Positions 8,951-17,261 of a DNA stretch of 64,000 nt are shown in pieces. The notes beneath the pieces are model-generated. The model ran no database searches and was not told the origin of the DNA. It was given only the letters and a program-made list of their open reading frames with translations. Position 1 is the stretch's first letter. Each line of letters opens with the position of its first letter. The position numbers and the translations under genes are program-made. The DNA comes from JAGOTP01 sp964598725 (GTDB taxonomy: Bacteria; Patescibacteriota; Patescibacteriia; 2-12-FULL-60-25), in assembly GCA_964598725.1 (NCBI GenBank), contig CAZRCW010000001.1, forward strand, positions 1-64,000, given 5' to 3'.

Positions 8951-10840
8951 ATGCGTAAACTCCTTACCCTCATCTTCGCGGCGTTCTTCGTAGGTGTGAT
9001 CAGCCTTCCGCTGACCGCCCAAGCCGCTCGCGTAAACACCCTCATCAAAGGGTCTGGTTCGACGATTTATTGGGCCGCGAACAACGGAAAGAAATACACC
9101 TTCCCGAACATCGCGACCTATTACACCTGGTTCAGCTGGGCTGACTTGTCGTCTTCCGTAAAGAAGATCAGCGACAAAGAACTCAAGGCGATCCCAACCG
9201 CCGGCAACGTCACCTACCGTGGCGGCGCTAAGCTCGTGAAATTTCCAAATGAAGCGACGGTCTACGCCGTTTCGCGTTACAGCATCCTGCGTCCAATCTT
9301 GAATGCGGACATCGCAGCTCAGCTGTATGGCTGGAATTGGAACACGAAAGTCGAAACGATTCCTTGGAATTTGCGTGGCGACTACACCATCGGTTCGATG
9401 ATTCGCAATGCCTGGGAATATTCGACTAGTGTTGAATACAATGGAGTGAGCACACCCAGCGATAACCTCCCAATGAACGTGATCGTTGGCACGACTCCAT
9501 TCAACCCGAACGCCCCGGTTTCGACGTTCAGTGGAACGGTTAACATCGCCCTTACCAACCGTTTATACACGCCAGATCGCGCCCAGTTCACTGCGACGGT
9601 TTCGAACTCAAACCGCAACGCCAACGAACTCACGATCCAAATCAAAAACGAAACTCGCAACGAAATCGTCCAGACGTGTTACGCCAGCTACACCTGTAGC
9701 GCGACTTGGTACGTCGACACCGTTGCGACCCAGGAATTCGTCGCTATCGTGAAGGACGCATCGAATTACAGCCTCGGCTCCAACCGTTTGTCGGTTCAGG
9801 GCTTGAACTCGTCTTCCTACTCGAGCAACCCAAGCTATCCGTATTACTACGGCTCGAACTATCCATATTACGGCTACAACTACAACACGACACCCTATTA
9901 CGGCAGTATCGGCACGGTGAACCTCAGCCTCTCAAGCAGCAACGTCTACCAGAACGAAACGATCACCGCTTACGCCGACGTGAAGAACTCCAGCCTCGCC
10001 GCCGATCGTTTGTCGATCGAAATCTTCGTCGACGGCACCCGTATTGGTACCTGTCAGAACACAGCAACTTGCTCGCTGACCTTCAACAACCCAACGGTCA
10101 ACGCCACCCGTCAGGTCTACGCCCGTGCCTACGACGCCTACAACAACGCTAACGAAAGCGCTCGTCAGACGATCTACGTCTCGACTCGCACTCCATCCTG
10201 GACGCAAGGAACATTCTGGGCCGATCGTGCGTTGACCGCCGAATGGACAAGCGACCGTACCCTTCGTTTGACCGGCCGCATCACCAACTCGAACCGCGAA
10301 ACCCAGAACCTACGCCTCTCGATCATCGATACGAGCAATAATCAGACGATCAAGAACTGTACCGGTACCGATTACTGCACGATCGATGTCCGCATCGAAA
10401 ACAACTGGGTAAATAGCTCGCAGTATGCGCTTCGCGCCTATGATGTGAACGGTCAGGAAGTTGGCTACGTCTACGCGAACAGCGTCGGAACCAATCCTTA
10501 CGCTTACAATAGCTATAACAACGGGTACAATTACTACAATTCGTCGGCCAGCGTCACAACCGATGTCTACCGCGCGAACTACAACACCTGGAACCCAACC
10601 TACACGGTCACCGGGAGCGTAAACGCCAATTACAACTACTATCTCAACAACACCCGTCTCGAGATTTACGCCATCGATACCTATACTGGATCACAGATGC
10701 GTCTCGTAACGACATGCTACGGTGTAACAACTTGTACAACTCAAGACACACCTACCTTGAACTACGGCACCGTCAGCTACTACACAGTCTTCATCGACAG
10801 CAACGGAACCCAGCTCAAGTCGTCAACGCGTTCATCGTAA
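8951..10840 (+). CDS. secreted Cys-pair repeat protein A
   Basis: 629 aa with a signal peptide (residues 1-25, cleavage after AQA). Residues ~28-155 form a domain shared with the proteins at 10978 and 29916: IYWAANNGKKYTFP, GNVTYRGGAKLVKF, VYAVSRYSILR, QLYGWNW. The rest is a Tyr/Asn/Ser-rich beta-type region with four units about 110-120 residues apart. Each carries one C-x5-C pair (near residues 242, 367, 469 and 588); these are the only cysteines. A low-complexity Tyr-rich linker (about 295-325) separates units 1 and 2. I read it as Ig-like domains, each with a disulfide hairpin, exposed on the cell surface or released. No anchor is visible. Function unknown. Confidence 0.85.
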   Translation: MRKLLTLIFAAFFVGVISLPLTAQAARVNTLIKGSGSTIYWAANNGKKYTFPNIATYYTWFSWADLSSSVKKISDKELKAIPTAGNVTYRGGAKLVKFPNEATVYAVSRYSILRPILNADIAAQLYGWNWNTKVETIPWNLRGDYTIGSMIRNAWEYSTSVEYNGVSTPSDNLPMNVIVGTTPFNPNAPVSTFSGTVNIALTNRLYTPDRAQFTATVSNSNRNANELTIQIKNETRNEIVQTCYASYTCSATWYVDTVATQEFVAIVKDASNYSLGSNRLSVQGLNSSSYSSNPSYPYYYGSNYPYYGYNYNTTPYYGSIGTVNLSLSSSNVYQNETITAYADVKNSSLAADRLSIEIFVDGTRIGTCQNTATCSLTFNNPTVNATRQVYARAYDAYNNANESARQTIYVSTRTPSWTQGTFWADRALTAEWTSDRTLRLTGRITNSNRETQNLRLSIIDTSNNQTIKNCTGTDYCTIDVRIENNWVNSSQYALRAYDVNGQEVGYVYANSVGTNPYAYNSYNNGYNYYNSSASVTTDVYRANYNTWNPTYTVTGSVNANYNYYLNNTRLEIYAIDTYTGSQMRLVTTCYGVTTCTTQDTPTLNYGTVSYYTVFIDSNGTQLKSSTRSS

Positions 10841-10872
10841 AAAACACGCTCAAAAAGCATCCACAGCGTCAT

Positions 10873-10909
10873 CCACACCCCCAATCAACCGATTGGGGGT
10901 GTGGTTTTT
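10873..10909 (+). terminator. intrinsic terminator
   Basis: Fourteen-base stem CCACACCCCCAATC/GATTGGGGGTGTGG with loop AACC and TTTTT, directly after the first secreted-repeat gene. Confidence 0.9.
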
Positions 10910-10940
10910 CTATGCCAGTCTTTTGTTTCGATTCGGAGAA

Positions 10941-10969
10941 CAGACAGACCCTTGCAATGAGCGTATACT
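10941..10969 (+). promoter_or_regulatory. promoter of the second secreted-repeat gene
   Basis: CAGACA (10941-10946), 17-base spacer, TATACT (10964-10969). The ATG lies 8 nt after the -10 box, so the transcript should be leaderless or nearly so. Confidence 0.65.
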
Positions 10970-10977
10970 GAGACCAT

Positions 10978-12864
10978 ATGTACAAACGTCTCTTCCTCGC
11001 GCTCTTCATGGCGCTCAGTTTGATCGTGAGCCCGCTCGTCGGATCGATCGCTCAGGCTCAATCGATTACCACTCTTCCTTACGCCAACTCACTCGTGAAG
11101 CTCGACGGTAGCTCAAGCGTCTACTGGGTCGCGACCGATGGCAAGCGCTACGTCTTCCCAACCTCGCGTACCTTTACGACTTGGTTCTCGGAAGCGGATT
11201 TCAACAGCGTGATCACACTCAGCCCCTACCAGATGGCGAACATCGCCCTCGGTGGCAACGTGACCTATCGCCCAGGTGTACGTTTGGTCAAAATCACAAC
11301 CGATCCACGCGTTTACGCCGTCAGCCGCTATGGCACGCTCCGCTGGATCACGAGTGAAGCCTTAGCCGTACAGCTCTATGGCTATAACTGGGCTCAGCAG
11401 GTCGACGACGTTCCAGATGAATATTTCCTCAACTACCGCATCGGTGATGCAATTTACAACACATCTCAGTTCAACGTTGCCTACGAAACCGGTCTCGCTC
11501 GCTCACCAAGCGATAACATCTTGTCGAATGGCTCAACGTATCCAACCTACCCAGGCAACCCTGGTATCAATGGCTACGTAACGTTGAGCGTCTCGAATTC
11601 AACACCTACGGTAAACAGCAGCGATGCAACCCTCTTTACTGCCAGCGCAATCAATCCCCCACTCGCCGTTCAATATGGGTCACTTAGTATCGTGCGCGCC
11701 GATACGAACGAAGTGTATCGCACCTGTCAGGGCTTCAGCTGTACCTTCAACTTCACGGGTATCGCTTCGAACTTCGCTGGCCAGACGCTGAACTTCATCG
11801 CCCGTCTCACGAACACCCAGACTGGTGCCACCTACGAATCCGGTCGCATCAGTATCTATCCTCGCTACAACAACGGAACGTCTTACAACAACCAGGCGAC
11901 TGCTCACACGCTTACCTTCAGTCAGTCGACGGTTCGCCCAGGCGAGAACTTCACGGTTACATCTCGCTTAACCCCAGATAGCACGGCTGCTCCTTTCTAC
12001 ACGATCCGTATCTACGATCAGTGGAACGTCCTCCAGCACACTTGCTACAACGTCCGCACCTGTGTCTTGCAGCAAAACCTCTCGGCGACGGCTGACACAA
12101 GCCGTACCTACTACGCCAGCGCGACAGCTGACAACGGTCACACGATCGGTTCGGGAAATGCAACGATCAACGTCATTCCATCGATTAACTCGGATACGAA
12201 CGGACGTCTCGGTGCGAGCCAAGCTGGGTTAGCCTATGCTCCAAACCCTGGCTATATCTCGAACTCCCCACTCACGGTCTATACAGGAACAACGTTGACC
12301 ATTAGCTCGGATCTTCAGGCCCCTGTTCCGACCAACCTCACGGGTATCACGATCAAGATCTACCAGCAGGATGGAATCTTGCTCAAAACCTGTAGCAATG
12401 CGAACCGCTGCGCCGTCGACAAAGTCCTGAGCAACAGCTCGAATTCAACCGATGTTACCTATAACTTCAAAGCTCGCGTCGAAGATGCCTACGGCTCCTT
12501 CTACGAAACAGCCTACGCCCCTGTCATCGTCCGCCCCCTAGCGAACACACCTGTAACGGCTTTCAGCGCTTCGCTTACAGCCAGCGCAGATTCAATGACA
12601 GTCTTCTCAAACGATCCAATCACTCTTAATGGAGTGGTCTCGAATGCGAACTCTGATACGAGCAAGATTGGGATCAACTGGTACGACCAGGATGGAAATC
12701 TCTTGAAGGCATGTGTGAACAGCACCATGTGCAGCACGACTACTTCGTATGCCACTTCGAATGGTGACCGCACCGTCAAATTCCACTTCGTCGCTTGGGA
12801 CCTTTCTGGTGCGAAGACCGGAACGCTGACAAGTAACTACATTGAAGTCTTGATTCGCAAATAA
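10978..12864 (+). CDS. secreted Cys-pair repeat protein B (paralogue of A)
   Basis: 628 aa, almost the same length and plan as protein A. Signal peptide 1-28 (cut after AQAQ). The shared domain spans about 33-160: VYWVATDGKRYVFP, GNVTYRPGVRLVKI, VYAVSRYGTLRW, QLYGYNW. Four beta-type units follow with Cys pairs near residues 248, 354, 471 and 577 (C-x4-C once, C-x5-C three times). Each pair sits in a strand pattern such as LLKTCSN...RCAVDK. No other cysteines, no C-terminal anchor. A and B are tandem copies with separate promoters and terminators, so they may be expressed differently. Confidence 0.85.
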   Translation: MYKRLFLALFMALSLIVSPLVGSIAQAQSITTLPYANSLVKLDGSSSVYWVATDGKRYVFPTSRTFTTWFSEADFNSVITLSPYQMANIALGGNVTYRPGVRLVKITTDPRVYAVSRYGTLRWITSEALAVQLYGYNWAQQVDDVPDEYFLNYRIGDAIYNTSQFNVAYETGLARSPSDNILSNGSTYPTYPGNPGINGYVTLSVSNSTPTVNSSDATLFTASAINPPLAVQYGSLSIVRADTNEVYRTCQGFSCTFNFTGIASNFAGQTLNFIARLTNTQTGATYESGRISIYPRYNNGTSYNNQATAHTLTFSQSTVRPGENFTVTSRLTPDSTAAPFYTIRIYDQWNVLQHTCYNVRTCVLQQNLSATADTSRTYYASATADNGHTIGSGNATINVIPSINSDTNGRLGASQAGLAYAPNPGYISNSPLTVYTGTTLTISSDLQAPVPTNLTGITIKIYQQDGILLKTCSNANRCAVDKVLSNSSNSTDVTYNFKARVEDAYGSFYETAYAPVIVRPLANTPVTAFSASLTASADSMTVFSNDPITLNGVVSNANSDTSKIGINWYDQDGNLLKACVNSTMCSTTTSYATSNGDRTVKFHFVAWDLSGAKTGTLTSNYIEVLIRK

Positions 12865-12883
12865 TATACCGCTTATAAAAACC

Positions 12884-12911
12884 AAAACCTCGGCCAATTG
12901 GCCGAGGTTTT
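12884..12911. terminator. bidirectional intrinsic terminator
   Basis: Perfect stem AAAACCTCGGCC/GGCCGAGGTTTT with loop AATT, between convergent genes. The A- and T-tracts are part of the stem. Confidence 0.9.
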
Positions 12912-12918
12912 GTATTAG

Positions 12919-13557
12919 CTAGATCCGTGTACGAGCTTGAACAAACGCTTTCACGAATTCTTCTTTCGATGAGGCGAATTGAATCCAGGGACATTGCTCA
13001 AACGTCTTTGTAGAAGTTGCGAGCAACTGCATCTTGGTCGAAATAATCTGCTTCCAGTCAGTTCCTTGAGATGTCTGCAAGAAGATGATCGGTGTAGGTA
13101 CTTGTCCCGCATAGGTCGCCGCCTGTGCTGTTCGCAGAATATTCTCATGCAGCAAGGTCGCAACCTCAAGCTCAGTCCCATCCCCTCCCAGCGGTGCGAT
13201 GACGGCAATATCACCGCTCGTCACGAGACGTAAACGATCGAAGATATCGTTGCTCGGCTCGGTGAAGACGGCACCCGTCACGCGATCCCATAGACCATCG
13301 TGTTGCACCTGAGGGATGGCGATGTTCCGTTCAGCGGGAAGTGCGTGTTCTTTGATGTACGTACAAGCCGTATCGCTCGCCGCGCTCATCGCTCCTCCGG
13401 CATAGCCGCCATGGATCACGCCGTACCCCTGCTCAAGCACAGACTGAACAACTTCGACCAAGAATCGATACTCAATGCTGTCTTTCGCAATGGTTGATTT
13501 ACCCAACACCGATACAAAACCTCGTGCCTGCGCGCGTTGTTTCAAGTCATGAATCAT
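12919..13557 (-). CDS. LOG-family nucleotide phosphoribohydrolase-like protein
   Basis: 212 aa. Has the two loops of the LOG/PpnN fold: GVIHGGYAGGAM (47-57) and PLGGDGTELE (122-131), the counterpart of PGGxGTxxE. Characterised members cleave the N-glycosidic bond of nucleoside 5'-monophosphates, releasing base and ribose 5-phosphate. The usual R-K pair after the first loop appears as FDRLRLV (106-112). It is the last gene of a three-gene operon; its ATG overlaps the stop of the ThyA-family gene by 4 nt (ATGA). The partner makes a nucleotide substrate plausible. Exact substrate unknown. Confidence 0.75.
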   Translation of the reverse strand: MIHDLKQRAQARGFVSVLGKSTIAKDSIEYRFLVEVVQSVLEQGYGVIHGGYAGGAMSAASDTACTYIKEHALPAERNIAIPQVQHDGLWDRVTGAVFTEPSNDIFDRLRLVTSGDIAVIAPLGGDGTELEVATLLHENILRTAQAATYAGQVPTPIIFLQTSQGTDWKQIISTKMQLLATSTKTFEQCPWIQFASSKEEFVKAFVQARTRI

Positions 13558-14390
13558 AGAACAGCGGTTATTCCTTGAATAAATTCATTCGGCTGATACT
13601 GGGTGGCGAGCTCTTTTCCTAATTCATAAACTAAGCTCTCGTCCTTTTGCTCCGCTCGTTGGAATGCTCCTTTTGGAATCATGAGCTGGATCGGTAGTTG
13701 TTCGTTGGTACGTTGAACTAGCTCTTTCGCCACTGGCTCATGGATCACGTAGATCTCCGGGTACGAGATGGAATGCGTATAGACGCCCGGTAAAACACCT
13801 AACCGTTCCGCAAGCAGACTTTGCAGCAGCGCAAAGCCGGCTACATCGTAGGGTAAGCCTACGATGAGATCATTCGCTCGCATAAACGTATGGAAGTTCA
13901 AACGACCGTCCAAAATATGAGCCGTGAACCCAAGCGGACAAGGAACATTCGCCTGCCGCTCGCCCATCAACCCGTCTTTTCCCGGATCCCAGGCGAAGAC
14001 CGCGCCTTGGCGCGAGCTAGGATCGGTCTCGAGAAGCTGAATGAGTCCAGCTAACTGATCTCGTCCAAAATGGTTCCGCCAGCGATAGCCATAAGCTGCC
14101 GTCACCGTCCCTTCTTCGTTTACAAAGGGCGTCCAAATTCCGGTAAAGGTTTCAAGGAAGTCTTTTGGCTGCTGAGCTCCCGAGATAAACCAAATTTGCT
14201 CAGCGATAAACGTCAGTAGCGGGATCTTACGAAGCGACAATAACGGAAACCCGTCCTTCTGCAGATCAATCGAGAAACTCATTCCGGGAAGAGCCTTCAC
14301 GGAATGAGCTGTCCGCTTGTTCTCGACGATGATCCCTTCTTCCAACACCTGCTTCAGAAGATCCTGGTAGATACGATCGAATTTGGTCAT
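13554..14390 (-). CDS. ThyA-family enzyme; thymidylate synthase or dCMP (hydroxy)methylase
   Basis: 278 aa. The thymidylate synthase fold is clear: R26, E64 (EQIWF), R127 (DPSSRQ), catalytic C151 (VPCPLG), R171/D174 (RANDLIVGLPYD), Y214 and H217. Two differences matter. The Asn that recognises the uracil ring in ThyA (LPFN) is Asp182 here (LPYD), the residue found in dCMP hydroxymethylase of T4-like phages and reported to favour cytosine. The PCH motif is PCP, so the His next to the nucleophile is missing. I therefore think dCMP/CMP is at least as likely a substrate as dUMP. The product would be 5-methyl- or 5-hydroxymethyl-(d)CMP. Start and stop overlap the neighbouring genes by 4 nt. Confidence 0.8.
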   Translation of the reverse strand: MTKFDRIYQDLLKQVLEEGIIVENKRTAHSVKALPGMSFSIDLQKDGFPLLSLRKIPLLTFIAEQIWFISGAQQPKDFLETFTGIWTPFVNEEGTVTAAYGYRWRNHFGRDQLAGLIQLLETDPSSRQGAVFAWDPGKDGLMGERQANVPCPLGFTAHILDGRLNFHTFMRANDLIVGLPYDVAGFALLQSLLAERLGVLPGVYTHSISYPEIYVIHEPVAKELVQRTNEQLPIQLMIPKGAFQRAEQKDESLVYELGKELATQYQPNEFIQGITAVL

Positions 14391-15166
14391 AGTGGTTTTC
14401 GAGCACGAAGAATGAGTGTATAGGGAACTCGTTTCGCAAAGGCTTGTAGCCCTCGATAATGCTTGATCCCAGATAACTCCGGTAATGGTTCGACACAACG
14501 TTCAAGCACGAATCCGGCTGAGATGATGGCTTCGATGATCGACTGCACGGTACGATGATAGGTCTTGGCTTTAACCGCTACATCCGGAAGATTAAACATC
14601 CAAGATAACGGCCGTTCTTTGAGATAATCGAAGAAGATCGACGCGTCTCGGTTTCGTTCCTTTCCTTGAACCGATGGATAGTGGGCGTACAAAATCGGAT
14701 GGTCCAAGCTGAAAGCCAAAATGCCACCGGGCTTCAAGAGATCAAACGATGTCTGACAGAACTTCTTCAGATCACGGACATATTGCAGTGCGTAACTTGA
14801 GACGATGAGATCGAAGCTCGCTTTCGGAAGTTTCGCCCGCTTCAAACGATCTAAGTCCGTCTGAAGCAACTTAGCCGAACGTTTTTGCTTCTTGAGCCGC
14901 TTTGCCGCGAGCGCGAGCTGCTCTTCAGAGATATCGAGACCCGTGACCGTTGCTCCCCGTTTCAAGAAGTACTGAATATCCGCCCCTGACCCACAGCCAG
15001 CGATCAAGACTTCTTTCCCTTTCACTTCTGGCAGAATCTTCAACTGACTCTCCGCAACAAACGGGCCCCAAACAAAATCATTCCGATCAAAGAGTGAGCG
15101 CATGTTCGTCGCCCAAGGTTTCGCTACCTGATTCCAACTGGCACGCACAGGGTTGTGTGTAGACAT
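14387..15166 (-). CDS. class I SAM-dependent methyltransferase
   Basis: 259 aa. Motif I is VLIAGCGSGADIQYF (about residue 50), then GLDISEEQL, LQTDLDRL and the motif DLIVSSYALQYVRDL. The C-terminal half (FFDYLKERPLSW, KTYHRTVQSII, RCVEP) is of the type seen in UbiE/small-molecule methyltransferases. First gene of the operon; its stop overlaps the ThyA-family start by 4 nt, so all three genes are coupled. Substrate unknown; the context points to a nucleotide or a derived compound. The start at 15166 gives MSTHNP; an upstream in-frame ATG (15205) adds 13 less likely residues. Confidence 0.85.
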   Translation of the reverse strand: MSTHNPVRASWNQVAKPWATNMRSLFDRNDFVWGPFVAESQLKILPEVKGKEVLIAGCGSGADIQYFLKRGATVTGLDISEEQLALAAKRLKKQKRSAKLLQTDLDRLKRAKLPKASFDLIVSSYALQYVRDLKKFCQTSFDLLKPGGILAFSLDHPILYAHYPSVQGKERNRDASIFFDYLKERPLSWMFNLPDVAVKAKTYHRTVQSIIEAIISAGFVLERCVEPLPELSGIKHYRGLQAFAKRVPYTLILRARKPL

Positions 15167-15257
15167 ATTCTTCAGAACACAGATTGGTATCTGTTCTCTG
15201 AACAATTCCCGTCTTCCTGCCGAAGTACTCGAGAGGAATTGCCCGACGGGCTAGGCC

Positions 15258-15686
15258 TTAGTACGTGATACGTACAACATTCATCGGCGACATCGCTGGA
15301 ATGAGCTCAAGAACGAAGTGCCCTTCACGAACCGGCACTTCTTGTAGAAGTCCTCCGATCCGAATCTGAACAGATCTAGATGCTGCACCCTCCGATCCGC
15401 AGACCGCGCGCCCGGCCGCACGTCGAAAGGTGAAGTAGAAACAGTCTCGCCCTTCGCTTTGACCAATGAGCGTCTCACTCGTGAGTGAAAGCACCTCCAA
15501 GTCCATCCAATTGCAGGACATGGCTGAAGTCATGCCACAGATCCTCACATCGACGAACTGACACGGACCGCTCGCGCAGCCGACATCCCTAGCACGGTTG
15601 TTTGAGTCCCGCGGCGACGCGTTACACGCCAGACCAAGACAAACGCACCCGAGACCCAGCACCTGAGCCAGATCGATCTTCTTCAT
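15258..15686 (-). CDS. small lipoprotein, hypothetical (GC-rich locus)
   Basis: 142 aa with a lipoprotein-type signal (GLGCVCLGLAC, lipid Cys near residue 21). The mature part has several cysteines (CASGPC, ICGM, SCNW, DCFYF, AVCGSE), suggesting disulfides. A strong SD, AGGAGG, sits 6 nt before the ATG, unlike most neighbouring genes. Base composition is richer in GC. No family recognised. It stands alone between two host-type units; a CAATTCC...GGAATTG inverted repeat lies after the stop. Possibly acquired. Confidence 0.7.
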   Translation of the reverse strand: MKKIDLAQVLGLGCVCLGLACNASPRDSNNRARDVGCASGPCQFVDVRICGMTSAMSCNWMDLEVLSLTSETLIGQSEGRDCFYFTFRRAAGRAVCGSEGAASRSVQIRIGGLLQEVPVREGHFVLELIPAMSPMNVVRITY

Positions 15687-15761
15687 TCGGTCCTCCTAAG
15701 CTGTCTAGTTGCTTCCCGCTTCATCCCGAACACACCAGTCTAGGCGAATTCGTTCTTAATG

Positions 15762-15855
15762 TGTAGCTTTTGGTCTACTCTATTTTTTATAAATGAATCT
15801 ATTTCGCTTATTATAAGCAAATATGCTACTCTATTTTTGTAGATTATTTCCTACA
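15762..15855 (+). promoter_or_regulatory. candidate operators of the TrmB-type regulator
   Basis: Two copies of the inverted repeat TGTAG-N8-CTAC (15762-15779 and 15838-15855) flank a perfect palindrome GCTTAT-T-ATAAGC (15806-15818). CTACTCTATTTTT is repeated directly at 15775 and 15826. The second TGTAG site ends 5 nt before the regulator ATG. The layout suggests autoregulation and control of the divergent lipoprotein gene. Confidence 0.5.
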
Positions 15856-15860
15856 TTTCT

Positions 15861-16601
15861 ATGGAACTCACAAAAGCCTTAGAATCGCTGCATTTAAAAC
15901 CCAAAGAAGCCCACCTCTATCTGGCCATGCTTGAGCTGGGCGAAGGTTCTGCCCCCGAAATCGCGGCCAAAGCCGGCATTCAGCGCACGAACTTCTATGA
16001 TCTTCTTCCCCGCTTGATTCAGCTGGGTTTAGCAAAATCTTCGAAGAGAGGGGCAAAACAAGTCTTCCTTGCCCTGTCCCCAGACGAACTTCTCAAAGTC
16101 GAAGAGCAACGGCTCGAACAACTCAGACAAGCTTTGCCTGAACTCAAAGCGATTGCGAATGCTCCAACCGAGAAGCCACGCATCTTCTTCTATGAAGGCA
16201 GCGCTGGCGTAAAACGCGTGTACGAAAATATGCTGCTGCATAAAGGGGACATCCGACTGTTTACCACTCCGAGCTTCGTTTCCAAGGAACAATTGAACTT
16301 GCTCAAAGAGCACGTTCCTCAACGCGTGGAACGGGGCAATCCCCTCCGTATGATCGGGGAAGTTTCGCCCGAAAACGTCATGCTCCAACAACGCGATAAA
16401 GCCGAGCTGCGTGAAACCCGGTTACTCCCTAAAGACGTCTACCACTCTAATGTTGAAATCGGGATCTACGGAAAACGAGTCTATATCGTCGATTATCGTC
16501 AGCTCTTCGGCATGGAGATCGAGTCGACAGATGTCGCGAGCGCCCTCTCAATGATCTTCGAAATCGTTTGGAAAAGTGGCAAAATCGTTGATCTCAAATA
16601 A
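15861..16601 (+). CDS. TrmB-family transcriptional regulator
   Basis: 246 aa. N-terminal winged helix (residues 1-75): LHLKPKEAHLYLAMLELG, then APEIAAKAGIQRTNFYDLLPRLIQLGL, the TrmB-type helix-turn-helix. A short coiled linker (about 77-100) leads to the PLD-like effector region (RIFFYEGSAGVKRVYENML, YHSNVEIGIYGKRVYIVDY). Family members sense sugars or other small molecules. Monocistronic, with its own terminator, and preceded by repeated TGTAG-N8-CTAC sites. Target genes are not evident; the divergent lipoprotein gene is one candidate. Confidence 0.88.
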   Translation: MELTKALESLHLKPKEAHLYLAMLELGEGSAPEIAAKAGIQRTNFYDLLPRLIQLGLAKSSKRGAKQVFLALSPDELLKVEEQRLEQLRQALPELKAIANAPTEKPRIFFYEGSAGVKRVYENMLLHKGDIRLFTTPSFVSKEQLNLLKEHVPQRVERGNPLRMIGEVSPENVMLQQRDKAELRETRLLPKDVYHSNVEIGIYGKRVYIVDYRQLFGMEIESTDVASALSMIFEIVWKSGKIVDLK

Positions 16602-16606
16602 GTTCA

Positions 16607-16644
16607 ATACAAAACACCCAGCCAATTGGCTGGGTGTTTTGTAT
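16607..16644. terminator. bidirectional intrinsic terminator
   Basis: Seventeen-base perfect stem from ATACAAAACACCCAGCC to its complement, loop AATT, between the regulator and convergent efp. Confidence 0.92.
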
Positions 16645-16657
16645 CTGCATTAGCAGC

Positions 16658-17221
16658 TTATTTTGCGCGTTCAACGTATTCTCCCGTTTCCGTATTGACC
16701 ACGACTTCTTCCCCTTGTTCGATGAAGAGTGGTACACGGATCTTGATCCCCCCTTCACAGATCGCTTCTTTGGTCACGTTGCCGCTAGCGGTGTTACCGG
16801 CGACCGCTTCCATTGTCTCAACCACTTTGAAGTTCATTTTGCGTGGGAGTTCGAGCGAGACAGCACGCTCATCGAAGAGCGCGATGTGCACATCCAAACC
16901 TTCGCGAAGATACACGCCCTGCTCACCGACGTCTTCGTCCGACATGGTGACCTGCTCATAGGACGCTTTGTCCATGAAGGTGTAACCGGTGTTGTCGTGG
17001 AAGAGGTACTGCATTGTGCGATGTTCAACTTCAACCAACGTAATGCTATCGGACATCTTGTAGGTCACTTCGAGCATTTTGCCCGACTGAACGTTCTTGA
17101 TGCGTGTACGTACGAAGGCAGCACCCTTGCCTGGGTTCACGTGCTGAAACTCGTTTACAACCCAGAGACCTTGCGCGTCCTGGATAACGATGCCCTTTTT
17201 GATCTCGGATGGAGAAGCCAT
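16658..17221 (-). CDS. efp: elongation factor P
   Basis: 187 aa, standard length. Relieves ribosome stalling at proline runs by binding between P and E sites. KOW-like N-terminal domain with the modifiable lysine K32 in the loop HVNPGKGAAF, followed by two OB domains (MSDEDVGEQGVYL; GIKIRVPLFIEQGEEVVVNTETGEYVERAK). K32 is the position that EpmA beta-lysylates, and an epmA-like gene lies in the same group (19780). No SD; the ATG is preceded by an AT-rich run. Confidence 0.96.
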   Translation of the reverse strand: MASPSEIKKGIVIQDAQGLWVVNEFQHVNPGKGAAFVRTRIKNVQSGKMLEVTYKMSDSITLVEVEHRTMQYLFHDNTGYTFMDKASYEQVTMSDEDVGEQGVYLREGLDVHIALFDERAVSLELPRKMNFKVVETMEAVAGNTASGNVTKEAICEGGIKIRVPLFIEQGEEVVVNTETGEYVERAK

Positions 17222-17261
17222 AGATAAGACAGATAGATAACGAAACTTGGCCTAGTTTGGC

